Source: Aplectana chamaeleonis
Taxonomy: Eukaryota > Nematoda > Chromadorea > Rhabditida > Cosmocercidae
Length of the DNA stretch: 64,000 nucleotides
Direction of reading: 5' to 3'
Assembly (NCBI GenBank): GCA_029168955.1
Contig: JAPDOI010001749.1
Coordinates: forward strand, 62,001 to 126,000
Made by a program: the position numbers and the translations under genes. The notes under the pieces are model-generated. The model searched no databases. It was not told where the DNA came from and was given only the letters and a program-made list of their open reading frames with translations. This document shows positions 33,060 to 44,229 of the stretch, one piece after another (positions within the stretch are counted from its first letter, which is position 1; each line of letters opens with the position of its first letter).

Positions 33060-34155
33060 GTAACGTTACGCTGTTTTCACTATCATTAGCGTATTCAGGG
33101 TGTAAAAACCTATATATCCATGTTTTTGGAATTTCATCTTTCCAAGAACTTTTCTTATAACACTTGTTATGATTTTCGACGGTTTCATTGTTTATGAACA
33201 TTTTGAAAAAAAAAACTCCGGCTGAAACACTTCCTCTTATTTGCCAAACTACATTTTTGAGTGAGAATCTACGAATACTGCTTGTCTCAATATGGCTTGT
33301 GGTTCTCACCTACCCAGGATGAAAAAGGCTCAGATGGAAACCCTCATAACGCCGTGCAAATCGACAGTTGCATCCGCTCCCGAAAAGGATGTCTTGGGTT
33401 AGTTCTTTGCTACATGAGGATTATCACCCGTGCGACCAGGATTCTTTCTAAAGACGTGCAGAGAAGTTTTTTAGAAGAGACTAATTTTCGATTTAAAGGC
33501 ATTCATCGAGCACAAGGTCAGTATAAACCAGATCCGGGGAGATCTGAGGCTGTTCATGTCACTGTGAAAGGTCTGTAGGGCGGTAAAATGTAACGAGAAC
33601 ATTGTGAGTGAAGTGGTGCGGTAGTCCCTCCTCCTTACCAGCAATTATCACTATGGACCATTTATGTAAGTGGATCCGTGTGAGGTGAGGCTTCAGAGTG
33701 GGATGAAGATGAGAGCAGCATATGTTCATTAAAAATGGTCTGCGGTGTTCGGGTGATCTTTTTGGACTTCAAGCAGATCACCTGAACAGCAGATCACCTA
33801 ACACGGGTTGATACTCTTCATGTAGCAGAGAACAACCCAAGATATCCTTCAATTTCGGGAGCGGATACAACTGTCGGTTAGCACGGTGTTATGGGGGTCC
33901 CGATCTGGGCGTTTTTCATCCTAGACAGGTGAGAACCACAAGCCATATCGAGACAAGAAGTATTCGTCATTTTTGCCCCAAAAATTTAGTTTGGCCAATA
34001 AGAGGCAGTGCTCTAGTCGGCGTTTTTTTTTTCAAATTGTTCATAAAAACAATGAAACGGTTGAAAATCATGAAAAGTGTTATAAGAAAAGTTCTTGGAA
34101 AGATGAAATCCCAAGAACATGGATATATAGGTTTTTTAGACACTGAGTGCTATAG
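33060..34155. repeat. 1.1-kb inverted repeat with arms of about 350 bp
   Basis: The left arm (about 33095-33430) includes TATATATCCATGTTTTTGG, CAAGAACTTTTCTTATAACA and GGCTTGTGGTTCTCACCTA. The right arm (about 33810-34145) carries their reverse complements in reverse order. About 370 bp of unpaired sequence lies between. It may be a non-autonomous transposon or an inverted duplication; no terminal duplication was recognised. Confidence 0.75.
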
Positions 34156-34179
34156 TTGTGCCCTGGATGGAAAGACCGA

Positions 34180-34345
34180 ATATCGAATGGATTCGAATGA
34201 CCCCTTTTTAATGTCCGATTTCTGAATATACTCGAATGGCCTCTTTTTTTTAGGTTCGATTTTGAAATATATTCGAATGACCCTCTTTTTTCGAGGTCCG
34301 AATTTTAAAAAGATTGGAATAAAATCGATTTGAATATATTTGAAT
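34180..34345 (+). repeat. Degenerate GATTCGAATGACCCC repeat block
   Basis: GATTCGAATGACCCCTTTTT, CTCGAATGGCCTCTTTTTTT and TTCGAATGACCCTCTTTTTT recur at spacings of about 45 bp. A block of the same kind and orientation lies at 40255-40420. Confidence 0.65.
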
Positions 34346-34692
34346 AATTTTTCGAATAATTTCAAAGCGACAAACTGAAAACAGGCCAAGTGAGCTGTCA
34401 GTGGATCTTATACTTCAAAGTAAACTGCGTGCGCACCCGTTACGCGCGTTGCGAAAGCGGGGAAGCCGCCATCGTTTAGATCAGCACCATATACGGCAAA
34501 ATGGTCATCGTTTGTGACAAAAATGAACGCAGCAAAGTAAGTAATGCTTCAGGACATGCCAGTTTACATAAAAACTGAGATGTCGCGTCGTCGCCCTATC
34601 CGTCGTGCGCGACGCTCCCCGACCGCGACGCAGAACGTACGGAGGAGCAATGTCTGCTCTTCCTGTGCCATACGCTCCGATTCAGCATGAAA

Positions 34693-34816
34693 CCTCGAAA
34701 CCAAAATTGTGCCCGGACCCTGCTTTTAATATCAAAAGATCCACAGTTGCTGATCAAGGCCTATAAAATTTACGTTCGCTCAATGTTGGAGTATGGTGCC
34801 TGACAGGGGTTCAAAC
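34693..34816 (+). pseudogene. LINE reverse transcriptase remnant, left part
   Basis: The plus-strand frame reads ...LLISKDPQLLIKAYKIYVRS followed by MLEYGA and an in-frame TGA. This resembles the conserved C-terminal (thumb) region of CR1/jockey-type LINE reverse transcriptases, where an (A)YK.YVRP.LEY pattern is usual. The match is short and carries a stop, so it is a dead fragment. The sequence is cut at 34816 by the hAT-like insertion and appears to resume at 39959 in the same frame. Confidence 0.6.
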
Positions 34817-35294
34817 CAGAGATGTGCGGCAAACGATTTTGAAAAATCGGCAGACGGAAATCGACAAATTTTGTCAAAAAATGGCCGGCAAACGGCAATC
34901 GGCAATCGACAAACGGCAAAATAAAAAACTCTCGTACAAAAACGATGCAAATGTTCTAAAAGTAGCAGTGAAAATACTTAATTCTCATGCACAAATCGTA
35001 TTTCGATAGCCAGATAAGAAATGGTTTCTGAATAGTGTATGGCCGACTGTCCTTGAACCTCGGCATTTTGTTCTAGTTCAATAATACCACGAGGTTTTTC
35101 AATAATACCGCAAGAAATTTTACCTCTTACTTTGGTACAATACCTGATAGAGAAAGCAGCACCCGAATGGGCATTCTATTGAACACTGGTAATGGAAATG
35201 TTGTGGTGAAAGGATAGTAATTTTTTGAGGTTCTCTAATATCAACCCTTTTCGGAATATGTAGTTATACTTTGACCGAGTCGAATGATTCGAAA

Positions 35295-35600
35295 AATCAT
35301 TCAATTGAAAAAGTCGACTTCGAATTATTCGAAAAGTCGAATATTCGAAAAAGGCTAATTCCCGAATTATTCGAAAAATCGAATATTCGAAAAGTTCAAA
35401 ATCTCGAATTATTCGAAAAGTCGAATATTCGAAAACGTCGAATTTCCGAATTTGTCGAAAAGTCGAATATTCGAAAAGTTCAAAATCCCGAATTATCCGA
35501 AAAGTCGAATATTCGAAAAGTTTAAAAACGTGAATTATTCGAAAAGTCGAATATTCGAAAATTTACGGAAATATTCGAATGAATTCGATAGTCGACTTTT
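35295..35600 (+). repeat. 42-bp TCGAATATTCGA satellite, block 1
   Basis: TCGAATATTCGAAAA recurs at 35337, 35379, 35421, 35463, 35505 and 35547, exactly 42 bp apart. The unit joins GAATTATTCGAAAAG and TCGAATATTCGAAAAG. The 14-residue repeat peptide (LFEKSNIRK...) is a by-product of a unit divisible by three. Confidence 0.9.
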
Positions 35601-35920
35601 TCGGATAAATTGATTCTCCAAAACATTCCATTGACCCAGGGGCAGGTTGCGCGCCAAGGATGCACACTGACGCAAATCGTAGATGTGCTTCGAAATCAAG
35701 GTGGAGCGAAACTACCAATGATGACTCACTCGTGTCACGCGACTCGAAAGGAGCCCTCATCATAAGGGTGATTTTGATTAGAGCGCGGATGCAGTTTAGA
35801 GACTTTCATTCCATCATTTTGGTGCTGCCGAGATGTCGTACGTTTTTGCCGTGGCAGTGTGGAGGAAAGAGGTACTCTATCGGGATAGACGACCCACTAG
35901 AGAGAGAAATTTCATGAGAA

Positions 35921-37802
35921 ATGTTTATCCCACGAAAGCCGTCGAATGAATTAGACTTTTTCAAACACACTGAACTGTTCGATGTTACCATCCGAGCGGT
36001 AGGTCATGCCCGAACAATCGCTAATTTCATTGTGTTCTTCAGTGGGTCGTCTATTCCGAAAGAGCACCAGGAAGGAAGACCACCTCCGTGCAAACCGACG
36101 TCAACTCCTCTTTCAAGAGGGTTTTTGTCATGGGAGAGGTACTGGCTGGTCGCAGCTCTCCTAAAGATTCTGCTACAAAGGGTCGGTGTCGAGGGGAATC
36201 CAGGACCCGCTCAGAAGTACCCATGCGCCACATGCAGCAAGGATGTCACCTGGAATCGAAAAAGTGTCCAATGCTTCGGATGTCAGAAGTGGGTGCATCT
36301 CTCCTGTTCGGATCTCAGTTACGTGAGGCATCACGTCCCTTCATTCCGTTGCGTTCAGTGCTCTGTCCCCAGCAACTCTGATTCCTCATTCTTCAACCGC
36401 CCCTCTCTATTGTGCATATTAACCTCAACGGCCTTCGAGCCAATCTATATAAACTCTTTCTTTTCGCACGCACTCATCATCCTGATGTTATTATGGCTCA
36501 GGAAACCAAGCTGTCTCCTTCCGCTACCGCTCGACACCCTAACATTCATGGCTATACTGCTTATCATGCTCCAGGGTCATCTCTCGGCGGAGGAGTTTCT
36601 ACTTTCGTATTATCAAATCTACCCTCTTATATCATACCAAACACCCCCTCGGACGGTACTCTTGAGTACCTACCTATCCACCTCCCTCTCAGAACACCTA
36701 TATCTTTTTTTTTAATATCTATAATCCTCCTACCACGTCCCGTCCCCAATCTTACGACCCCTCTCCTTCACTCAATCAGCTGTACGACTTCTTCCTTTCA
36801 CCCTCTGTTGTCTTCGCAGGCGATTTTAATGCTCATACATTCTGCTCCTCGCTTGACACTGACGCTAGAGGAAAAGACGTCGAAGAATGGGCGGAAGAGT
36901 GCGATCTGGTCATTCTCAACGATGATCAGCCCACTCGTCTCCCGGCCAACGACCGATCCTCTAGATCAGACATCTCTCTTGTATGTTCTAATCTCTTTAG
37001 CGCCTGCTCTTGGTCGACCGCTACAACTCTGTCCAGTGATCATATCCCCGTCTTTGTCCATGTAGATCTCTCTAATTCTATTGCTCCTTATTGAGGTATC
37101 CGTCTAAGGTCTTATCTTAATCTTTGCCTTGCAGACTGGCGCTCAATCAGGGAGGTAGCACTTCGCCAAGTGGCTGACTACCCATGGAAAGGAAACGCGC
37201 ACCAGAAAGAACGTCACTTTACCGACACGATTCGCAGGGCCATGAAAGCAGCCATTCCGGAAGGCCGAGCCAAGACCTTTTTTTGCCAATGTCACCAGGG
37301 AAATCTTGAATATAAGGACAGGGGATGCAAAGAGAGTCGCAGATCACCTGGATCCGATAATCGCTGAGCTGGATAGCGAGTTTAAGCGAGATCTGGACAA
37401 GCACAGGAAGGAGTGTTGGGAGAAATTCACGGAGAAGATGAATTTCAAGAGTGACGGAGCATCAACTTGGAAAGTTCTAAAGAGAATCTCAGGCAAGAGC
37501 ACCTCCACCAACTATTCTACGATCGAGTTCGAGAATGGAGTCTTCAAATCGGGAAAGGAGGCTGCAACTGCTCTCGGAAAGAATTTTTCATAACTCAGGC
37601 TAAGAGAGGGAAACAGAATCGAGTGACCGTAAGATAGCTCTGTAAGTTACCACTTATGAATGAAGCAGAAGCAGTGACCCCCGCGCAAATTGAGAAGGTG
37701 GTCAAAGAGATGCACAACTTGACGGCTGTAGGGCCGGATGGCATTAGTCCAGCCGTCTTGAAGGAACTGCCGAGTGAGATTATGCCAATCCTGTATACCT
37801 AA
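35921..37802 (+). pseudogene. LINE (CR1-like) pseudogene: 2A-like motif, PHD finger, APE endonuclease, start of RT
   Basis: The first frame (35921-36715) has the 2A-like GVEGNPGP at residues 89-96 (36185-36208), then a PHD-type Cys4-His-Cys3 finger: C102, C105, C118, C121, H126, C129, C144, C147. Near 36395 the frame shifts and an APE-type endonuclease begins, with NLNGLR and the QET triad at about 36412-36510. After a T-run near 36705 it shifts again, and GDFNAH (36819-36836) and SDH (37035-37043) follow. A further shift at a T-run near 37280 leads into the linker. The reverse transcriptase starts at about 37650 (VVKEMHNLTAVGPDGISP) and stops abruptly at 37802. Stops occur at 37092 and 37594. 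The catalytic RT core is missing, so the copy is dead. The order suits CR1-like elements. Confidence 0.85.
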
Positions 37803-37887
37803 TAAATATTATACTATACTATACTTATACGTATATACTTGATAATTCGTAATTTTTTCTTATATAGCCAACCATCTCGTAAATATA

Positions 37888-38178
37888 TAAGGTGCGTCCG
37901 AAAGAGAATGGCTGCCCACGCGGCCGGCGTGCTTGGCAGGCGGCGGGCGCGTTCGCCGCTCTCGGACGAGCATGCGAAAAGTCCTAACCGCCATCGACTA
38001 CGAACGGGGCCGGCACCGGCTGGCAGCAAGCCCTGCGCCGAACAATCAGCTCTGTAGACGGGGGGAGAGGAGACGGCCGTCGTTGAAATTCAACACTCGT
38101 CCGAGGGCGGCACATGCGATGGCCGCCTGCCAAGCACGCCGGCCGCGTGGGCCGCCATTCTCATTCGGACACACTTTA
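37888..38178. mobile_element. GC-rich palindromic MITE, complete copy of the TCCGAATGAGA family
   Basis: The left end TAAGGTGCGTCCGAAAGAGA and the right end TCTCATTCGGACACACTTTA are inverted. The arms pair through GGCCGGCGTGCTTGGCAGGC and its complement. It lies just after the truncated LINE inside the hAT-like element. The partial copy at 1-140 matches its right half. Confidence 0.85.
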
Positions 38179-38344
38179 GAATAATTTGCTTCCCTATTCG
38201 ACAGTTTAGTTCAGTCCCAAAAAGAAGGATAGAATATGCTAGCTGAAACAATTTAGCTTTTTTTCTGGAAAGTAGTGGGAATGACAAAATATTTTTCTGA
38301 CTTAATCGAACAGTCGAATAAAAAAAATTCGAAAAATCAATCGA

Positions 38345-38530
38345 CAGTCGATTGAAAAAGTCGACTTTTTATTCGAAAAGTCGAATATTCGAAAAGCTCA
38401 AAATCCCGAATAATTCGAAAAGCCGAATATTCGAAAAGTTCAAATTCCCGAATTAATCGAAAAGTCGAATATTCGAAAACTCTAAAATTCCGAATTATTC
38501 GAAAAGTCGAATATTCGAAAAAAAGTCTGA
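38345..38530 (+). repeat. 42-bp TCGAATATTCGA satellite, block 2
   Basis: The units start at 38381, 38423, 38465 and 38507, 42 bp apart, in the same orientation as block 1 at 35295-35600. The two blocks flank the LINE pseudogene inside the hAT-like element. Confidence 0.88.
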
Positions 38531-39788
38531 AAATGTAAAAGTATAATATGTAGTAGTCATGCAATTGCTTCGTGTTTAAAATTTATCGCACGAAATTCAG
38601 AGTATCGTGTATCAATCCAATTTAAGGGGTTTGAGCATTCGAAAGTAGTTTTGAAAAAAGGAAGAGGTCAGTGTGTCCCTACTTGACTTGATTAGTTTTT
38701 AATGAGCGTGGTAGCCCTTCTCTTGCGGAAATCGCCGCTGCGACTCCGCGATAAAGCCATACCGGCTCCGCGAAAGGTACCAGAACGGCTCCGCGAAAGT
38801 GCCGCTGCGGCACCGCGATGGGTGGCTGCGCCTTTACAAAATAGGACCAACTGAGAGTAACTCATATAAAATTAATCGTGAGCCATACTACAACTGGGCG
38901 GGGCCTACGAACAGAAATGTGCACCTACGGTTGTCAGGTCCTTTATCTGATTGTGAAACTTTCTCAGAGTTCGCGGCGTACTCGTTTCGTGCCTCACGGT
39001 GTGTTTACTGTTTAACCGGAATTTAGATCAAAGATAATCACGTGAAAAATACAACTAAAACGCACGTTTCCGAACAGCCTTGAAACGTTAAGCCGAGAAA
39101 CGGCTAAATATTCGGCATCTCTCCCCCTGCGACCTTTTAAATTTCTTCTGAACTGCGCGCTAATAACTCAAATACATTGAATGGGGTAGTTTTTCAAGTT
39201 TTTCACCAATACGACTCCTAAAAAACCGCGGTTTGCTCAAACCACCTCCTTCCCAAACTGTACGCCACCCCTTGTTCCCAACACCGTCGACTCCGTCAAT
39301 CCAGTTTATAGTCAGGCAGCGAATTTAACCGAAACGAATGTTCCCCACGACGTGTACATCCTCCCCCACCCTTTTAACTCAGAACTCCAACTTTCAACTT
39401 GGTAGCATGTTTCTCAGCGTAATTGTGAGCATAATAGGAGATGGCGTAAAGCATAACCCCACAAACTGCCAGTGAAGTCCAACGTCCTCCACACGACGCT
39501 TTGAAAAATGTCCCAAAAAAATTGAGCTCTGAAACATTGGTGCCCTCTCCTGGAAACGTTTAGGGTGTTATTTCTTGTCCCGATGAACCCTACATTTATT
39601 GATCAAGCCTCAGCAAGGAGAGTGTGGTGAACTCGGTACTCTTCGAGACAAGGGGACCCACACGAGCATGACACTACAATACTAGCAATTGCTTTGACAT
39701 GACCGCCAGTAAATAACATCAACTGGCTTGAAGTTTTGAAGTACGTATAGCCTGTCTCCCTACTTTCGAGCCGGTCGCCGCAAGGCTC
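38531..39788. other. Unassigned interior of the hAT-like element, with a CGGCTCCGCGAAAG repeat
   Basis: About 38728-38830 holds four degenerate 22-27 bp units built on CGGCTCCGCGAAAG. The rest has no recognised motif, and in particular no transposase. Confidence 0.5.
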
Positions 39789-39958
39789 ATGGGATTTACC
39801 ATGCGCGTCCTAATCGCGGCGTTTGTTATCTATTGCGCACTTGTTTGCCGAATTTTGCCGAAAATTGAGAGGAAAAATGGCAAACGACAATCGACAAAAA
39901 TCGTCCGAAAACTGCCGGCAAACGGCAATCGGCAAACGGCAATTGCCGCACATCCCTG

Positions 39959-40092
39959 GTTCAAACCCAGCTTCCCTCGGCCTCGCACTCGGATAATAAG
40001 GCGTAATTTTTTCACAATTGGAGCGGCATTGGAGTATCTGTGCTTCAGCAAAAGGCTACTGGTGCCTAGTTCCTTCGCTATTCTTAGAAGGT
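39959..40092 (+). pseudogene. LINE reverse transcriptase remnant, probable right part
   Basis: After the 8-bp duplication the frame left open at 34816 continues (GFKPSFPRPRTRIIRR, then NFFTIGAALEYL and LLVPSSFAILRR) to a stop at about 40094. Similarity to a known LINE segment is weaker than on the left side. The assignment rests mainly on continuity across the insertion. Confidence 0.4.
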
Positions 40093-40254
40093 AGGATGTT
40101 AAGGGCATTAGTATACTTCCTCGTCGCTGCAGCGACAGCTTTCGCCAACTATCCCTCATCGTGTCAGGACCAGCACCGGCACTATGGCAGGGTCGGCCGT
40201 GAGAAAAAAAAGCAAATCTGCTCGAAACGTTTCCAAATTATAATTATTCGAATG

Positions 40255-40420
40255 AATATTCGAATAGTAGGCTTCGATAATTGAATAGATTCGAATGTCC
40301 CCTTTTTTAGGGGTCCGATTATTAAATAGATCCGAAACCCCTCTTTTTTGAGGTCCGATACTTGAACAGTATTCGAATAGCAACTATTGGAATATATCGA
40401 TTCGAATCTATTCGAATGGC
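40255..40420 (+). repeat. Degenerate GATTCGAATGTCCCC repeat block
   Basis: GATTCGAATGTCCCCTTTTT, GATCCGAAACCCCTCTTTTT and nearby GATTCGAATCTATTCGAATG correspond to the block at 34180-34345. Together they flank the LINE/hAT complex in the same orientation. Confidence 0.6.
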
Positions 40421-40536
40421 ACAACTAAGCTGAATACGATAATAATAGTAAAACCAGCAAAGCGTTACGCTGGACAGTGGTATAGTTAAAAAATGAGGTG
40501 TTCATAAAGATTGAAACGCACTGTATCAGGGTCCAT

Positions 40537-40710
40537 CGAATAATCGAGTCTTCGACTAACTCAAAATTCCAACTCATCGAATAATCGAGTTTTCGACAAA
40601 TTCGATTTTTCAAAATTTCGAATAATCGAGTTTTCGACTAACACGGTTTTTGAAATTACGAATAATCGGGTTTTCGCCTGACTCGATTTTTCGAAATTTC
40701 GATTATTTGA
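40537..40710 (+). repeat. 41-bp TCGAATAATCGAG satellite, second block
   Basis: CGAATAATCGAGTCTTCGAC and three similar units follow one another up to about 40705. The unit is the same as at 29628-29880. One or two units have small indels. Confidence 0.8.
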
Positions 40711-41984
40711 GTAGTCGATTGACTCGATGTCGACTATTTCAGTCAATACCAAGACTCGATGGCTCGACACGGCATAAGAATATGTAGTATGCATACATCA
40801 CTGCGGAAGATTCGAAAAACAACGTTTGGGGTGTTCTGTGCATTCACGATTCTAGCAAAAAGACTTACAAATAAGGGTGACTATTGAAGGAGTCCAGCAA
40901 AAAAATAATCCATAAGAGTAGCCCGTGAAGTGATTAGGTTATGGTTGCGCGGAGCCAGCAAGTCCATTAGGATTCGTCCGTTCTCTATTGGCTTTGGCTT
41001 TAGTTGCAACTATCGCGTCTTTTTTCGGCAGAACTCCTACTGCACTCTCAGCTCTCCATGAAGTTCCTTGTGGGTATGTTGATGAGAACATATTGAATCT
41101 GTTGAAATTCAGCTATGGGAATTTTCCTCTCCAAGCGTAGAATGATCCGTTACCTTCAACTGCTGATCCCTTGTTTTCAGAGCTATTCCAGCTGATCGAA
41201 ATACTCCACAGGGTTCAGATGAGTGGGGCCTCGCAAAGATAGTGGTAAACAGGGCACTCAGGCGAATGTCCTTTTTCTGGATTTGTATGTAACTCCGCAA
41301 ACAAGGGGCTTCCCTAATATCAAAGATCGCCCAGTCTCAGCTCTGACTACCAATCATCAACGATGACATTCTAAGAAACTCCGCTGAGATACTCGAAATG
41401 TCGTACACACACCAACTTTGTTGAAACGGCCTTTCTGTATAAAGTCGGAATCACGCTGCCATCGCTAAGCGACGCAATGGTATGCTTTGAATGCGGATAT
41501 GCGTACGACGCGACACAGATCGATAATTTCCAATGCCATGTAATCGCACTGCGGCGCGATTGAAGTGTGAACCAGAGCTAAGAGTGGCCGCAACATCGCT
41601 TCAGACTATTCGTAAATCAGTGTTACACGACTCTCGCTAATCGAACATCAAAGAACATTAAAGGAAGGGCGAATTTTTAATCTCAGCGTTCGATTGAAGA
41701 ATGTATGGTTGACGTTGTATTCATGCTCTAAGCGCAAAAATAGATCCGTAAATTCCATTTTTCCAATGCACTTTCACATAGATCTGAACAACTTTTTATG
41801 AATGATCCTTTGATTAGATTTTAACTACCTAGCATTCAAGGTTCAAAGCTCACAGATCTTTTCTTGTTCATGTAAAATGTTCAGGTAGACGGATTAGTCT
41901 CTAGCTGCAAGGATGGTAGAGAGAAAAACGTCCGTTAGCGCTATACATATGTATGTTACACAGACAGATTACCTGAGACGGACG
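40711..41984. other. Unassigned sequence
   Basis: No recognised element or gene is seen. Confidence 0.45.
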
Positions 41985-42405
41985 TGGATTGATTTTGAAA
42001 ACCGGTGATGAAATGGACTCCTCTCAACAGAGTTATGGCTCCTCGAAAATGCCTATATTTTTATGGTCAGCAATTGGTGAACGAGTTGTCTCAGGCCTCT
42101 ATTTCTCTTCAATAGCAATCGCTGAGCGAGAGCGAGCCAGGATATGGATACAGTCCGGCAATGGCCTTCCCTCATCCATCTAGCCGCTATCGAGGGGTTT
42201 ACTGTGCCTTCATACTACAAATCATCGATGCTGGGCACTAGGCTCGCCCAAGAGCAAAAAGCGAACGATTTCGGATCGCTAAATTCACCCATAATCACAA
42301 ATGTTTTGTGGTTTCCTGGTAGAGGTCGTACTACACTGGACTGAAAGAACACTTAGGAAAACTCGACAACCTTATTTCATCGTGAATGCTGCCTTTAGAG
42401 GTAGA
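41985..42405 (+). mobile_element. D-type TTAA element remnants
   Basis: Bases 41985-42213 match the right half of D elements (ACAGAGTTATGGCTCCTC, GACGAGTTGTCTCAGG-like sequence and GGTTTACTGTGCCTTCA). Bases 42214-42405 end in an A-type terminus, ATCGTGAATGCTGCCTTTAG. They look like two fused remnants. Confidence 0.5.
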
Positions 42406-42847
42406 GAGAATGAATCCAAAGTATACATGCACCGCGGACCCTCCTAGGTGTTCAATACGCTTCACAGATTCGTGATAGGGTCCCGGAGAGGACAGCCTCG
42501 AGGCTAAAGATCGAGGGAAATCAGACGATGGGTTCGCGGTATGTTCGCGACTGGTTCGCTTCGAATTCAATTAGCGTTGACCGAGGTGTGTATGCACTGG
42601 AAATAATCGTAACTAATTATTTAAATTTATTCGAATGACCAGAGCTTAGGAGAACATTAACAAAGGTGGTACACATCAACAAGTTCCTTGTTAAAGGCAG
42701 ATTGAAACTTCTAATGTAATTGCGCGGCATAGTTTAGACGGGATACATCCGTTCGCTGGCGAGTTGGTCAGATGCCCTTTGTTCGAACTTTCAGTACCCC
42801 GCAATTTAGGCAATATTAGGGCTTTGAACTTGAATGATGTTCTTGCC

Positions 42848-43500
42848 TCAATAAGGGCAATTGTCTGGCAACAAAACAGGATGCCCATCTTTGCGTGGGC
42901 GACACGTTAGCTGATTTTGGTGACCGGTGACGTTTTCAGCTTGTTCAGATGTTCGACTGAGTGTCATGACGTTTCCGGTGTTCGTCGCGCGTAGACAGCT
43001 TTCGACGACTGATCCATTGATAATGCCGCCTCCGTGGCGACTCTTCCTCCTCCTGTCATCGTGTTTAATGAAAGAGAGTTTGTCCTCAGAAGATAATCTC
43101 CTTCTCTTCCCTCTCACAGCCTTCTTCGTGACCAGGAAAGGATTAGCGTCGTACGGGGCGATTGCCATATAGCCTGCCATATTGACTTCGCCACACACCT
43201 CTGTCATCCAACAAATCAAGCCGTACACATCTGTCTCAAACTGAGCCAACACCACTCCACTTCCATAAATATCTGTTTTTGCCATATCCTTGTATGGGTG
43301 TTTTTCTGCTATTAGTCGGATTCCACAATGGCATAAGCCATGCTACTGCAGCAGCGGTGGTGGAGGTAATGAGTCAGTAGATTCCTCACCAGGAATCTCG
43401 CTGCCACATCGTTCTTTACCCTCATGCTCTTTGAGTCCCTCTTCCCACCAACTCTGTATATGCAGTGGATTCTGTGCACCAATCAGTTAAACTCCACCGT
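42848..43500 (-). CDS. Possible host exon(s), unrecognised protein
   Basis: On the minus strand, 43285-42848 is open for 145 codons with mixed, protein-like composition: MAKTDIYGSGVVLAQ at the start, FETDVYGLICWMTEVCG, a basic KKAVRGKRRR run at about residues 54-63, then a hydrophilic Ser/Arg-rich tail. Upstream, a frame with SWWEEGLKEHEGKERCG ends at GATTCCTGGTGAGG, a good splice-donor sequence, and CCGCTGCTGCAG 44 bp later could be an acceptor. That acceptor does not keep the long frame, however. I do not recognise the protein. It could be a real gene fragment, a pseudogene or chance. The stop at 42848 is followed by no clear polyadenylation signal. Confidence 0.25.
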
Positions 43501-43830
43501 TTTTTGCCTTTGTTGCATACTTTCAGAGTTTGATAGGTACATGTAGTACATGTAGGGTATGCGCATGATGCTAACAAGAGGTGGATACATGAACAAAGTG
43601 GGCATTCCAGTGGGAGTTACACATTTCGAGGACCACTTTCTGATGAAGAATTCGAACCCTTAATCCGTAGGTGCCAAACGATCCCACGAGCGGAGTTGCA
43701 GGCATCTTTCCCCATTTCTCCTGAGTTCACCAGAGCTCTTAGCTCCAGGATTATTTCACCTCCGATGTCGTTCCGTTTAGCGGGGTCGGGCAGTGGTGTG
43801 AGCCTCGATTATTTTATTTGTTTATTTGTT
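43501..43830 (-). other. Unassigned; possible tRNA-like B box
   Basis: The minus strand has GGGTTCGAATTC at about 43650, like a Pol III B box. No convincing A box at the right distance and no cloverleaf were found. Two minus-strand frames here (LPDPAKRNDIGGEIILELRA and PTGMPTLFMYPPLV) look somewhat protein-like but lack support. Confidence 0.25.
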
Positions 43831-43864
43831 TAATCCTCCTTCACGTAAAGTGAACGTGAGGAAC

Positions 43865-44110
43865 AGCATAACGACCGTCCGAATGAAGTTGTCCGCCCAC
43901 GCGGTTGGCGTACGTGTCAAGCGATCGTCGCGAAAGCATTCTTCCGGAAGACCTTTAAATTGCTGCGAGCACCTGCCGAAGACGTTTTTTCCTATCCGTC
44001 TTATATTCCTGCTAATCGTTTCACAAGTCCAAACATGTTTTCACAATTGCCGCTCGACATGTATGCCGACCGCGTGCGCCGACAGTCCCATCCTGACGGA
44101 CTTTTTATAA
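43865..44110. mobile_element. Diverged MITE of the TCCGAATGAGA family
   Basis: GACCGTCCGAATGAAGTTGT and CCCACGCGGTTGGCGTACGT on the left pair roughly with GTATGCCGACCGCGTGCG and GTCCCATCCTGACGGAC on the right. The interior differs from other copies. Confidence 0.55.
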
Positions 44111-44229
44111 TGCAATGATGCCATAAAAAAGGGCAAATTATATTTTACCGTTCGAGAAGATTATCACAAGTTCCGCGTTTGAGACCCCCGTGATAGGCTG
44201 TAGCCAGCCCAGTAGAGTATATCAAACGA

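Larger units (their letters stand above)
34817..39958. mobile_element. 5.1-kb hAT-like element with 8-bp target duplication
   Basis: The ends are CAGAGATGTGCGGCAA and TTGCCGCACATCCCTG, inverted repeats of the CA(G)NG type usual for hAT. The flanks are an exact 8-bp duplication, GTTCAAAC (34809-34816 and 39959-39966). Both subterminal regions are crowded with CGGCAAACGG/CGGCAATCGG repeats in opposing orientation, as expected for transposase-binding subterminal repeats. I recognise no hAT transposase inside. The cargo is two 42-bp satellite blocks, a LINE pseudogene and a MITE, so the length comes mostly from secondary insertions or captured DNA. Confidence 0.8.

Noticed and set aside
43640..43760. 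Possible tRNA or tRNA-derived SINE around GGGTTCGAATTC (minus strand)
   Set aside because: No A box at a suitable distance and no cloverleaf or acceptor pairing; one B-box-like match is not enough.
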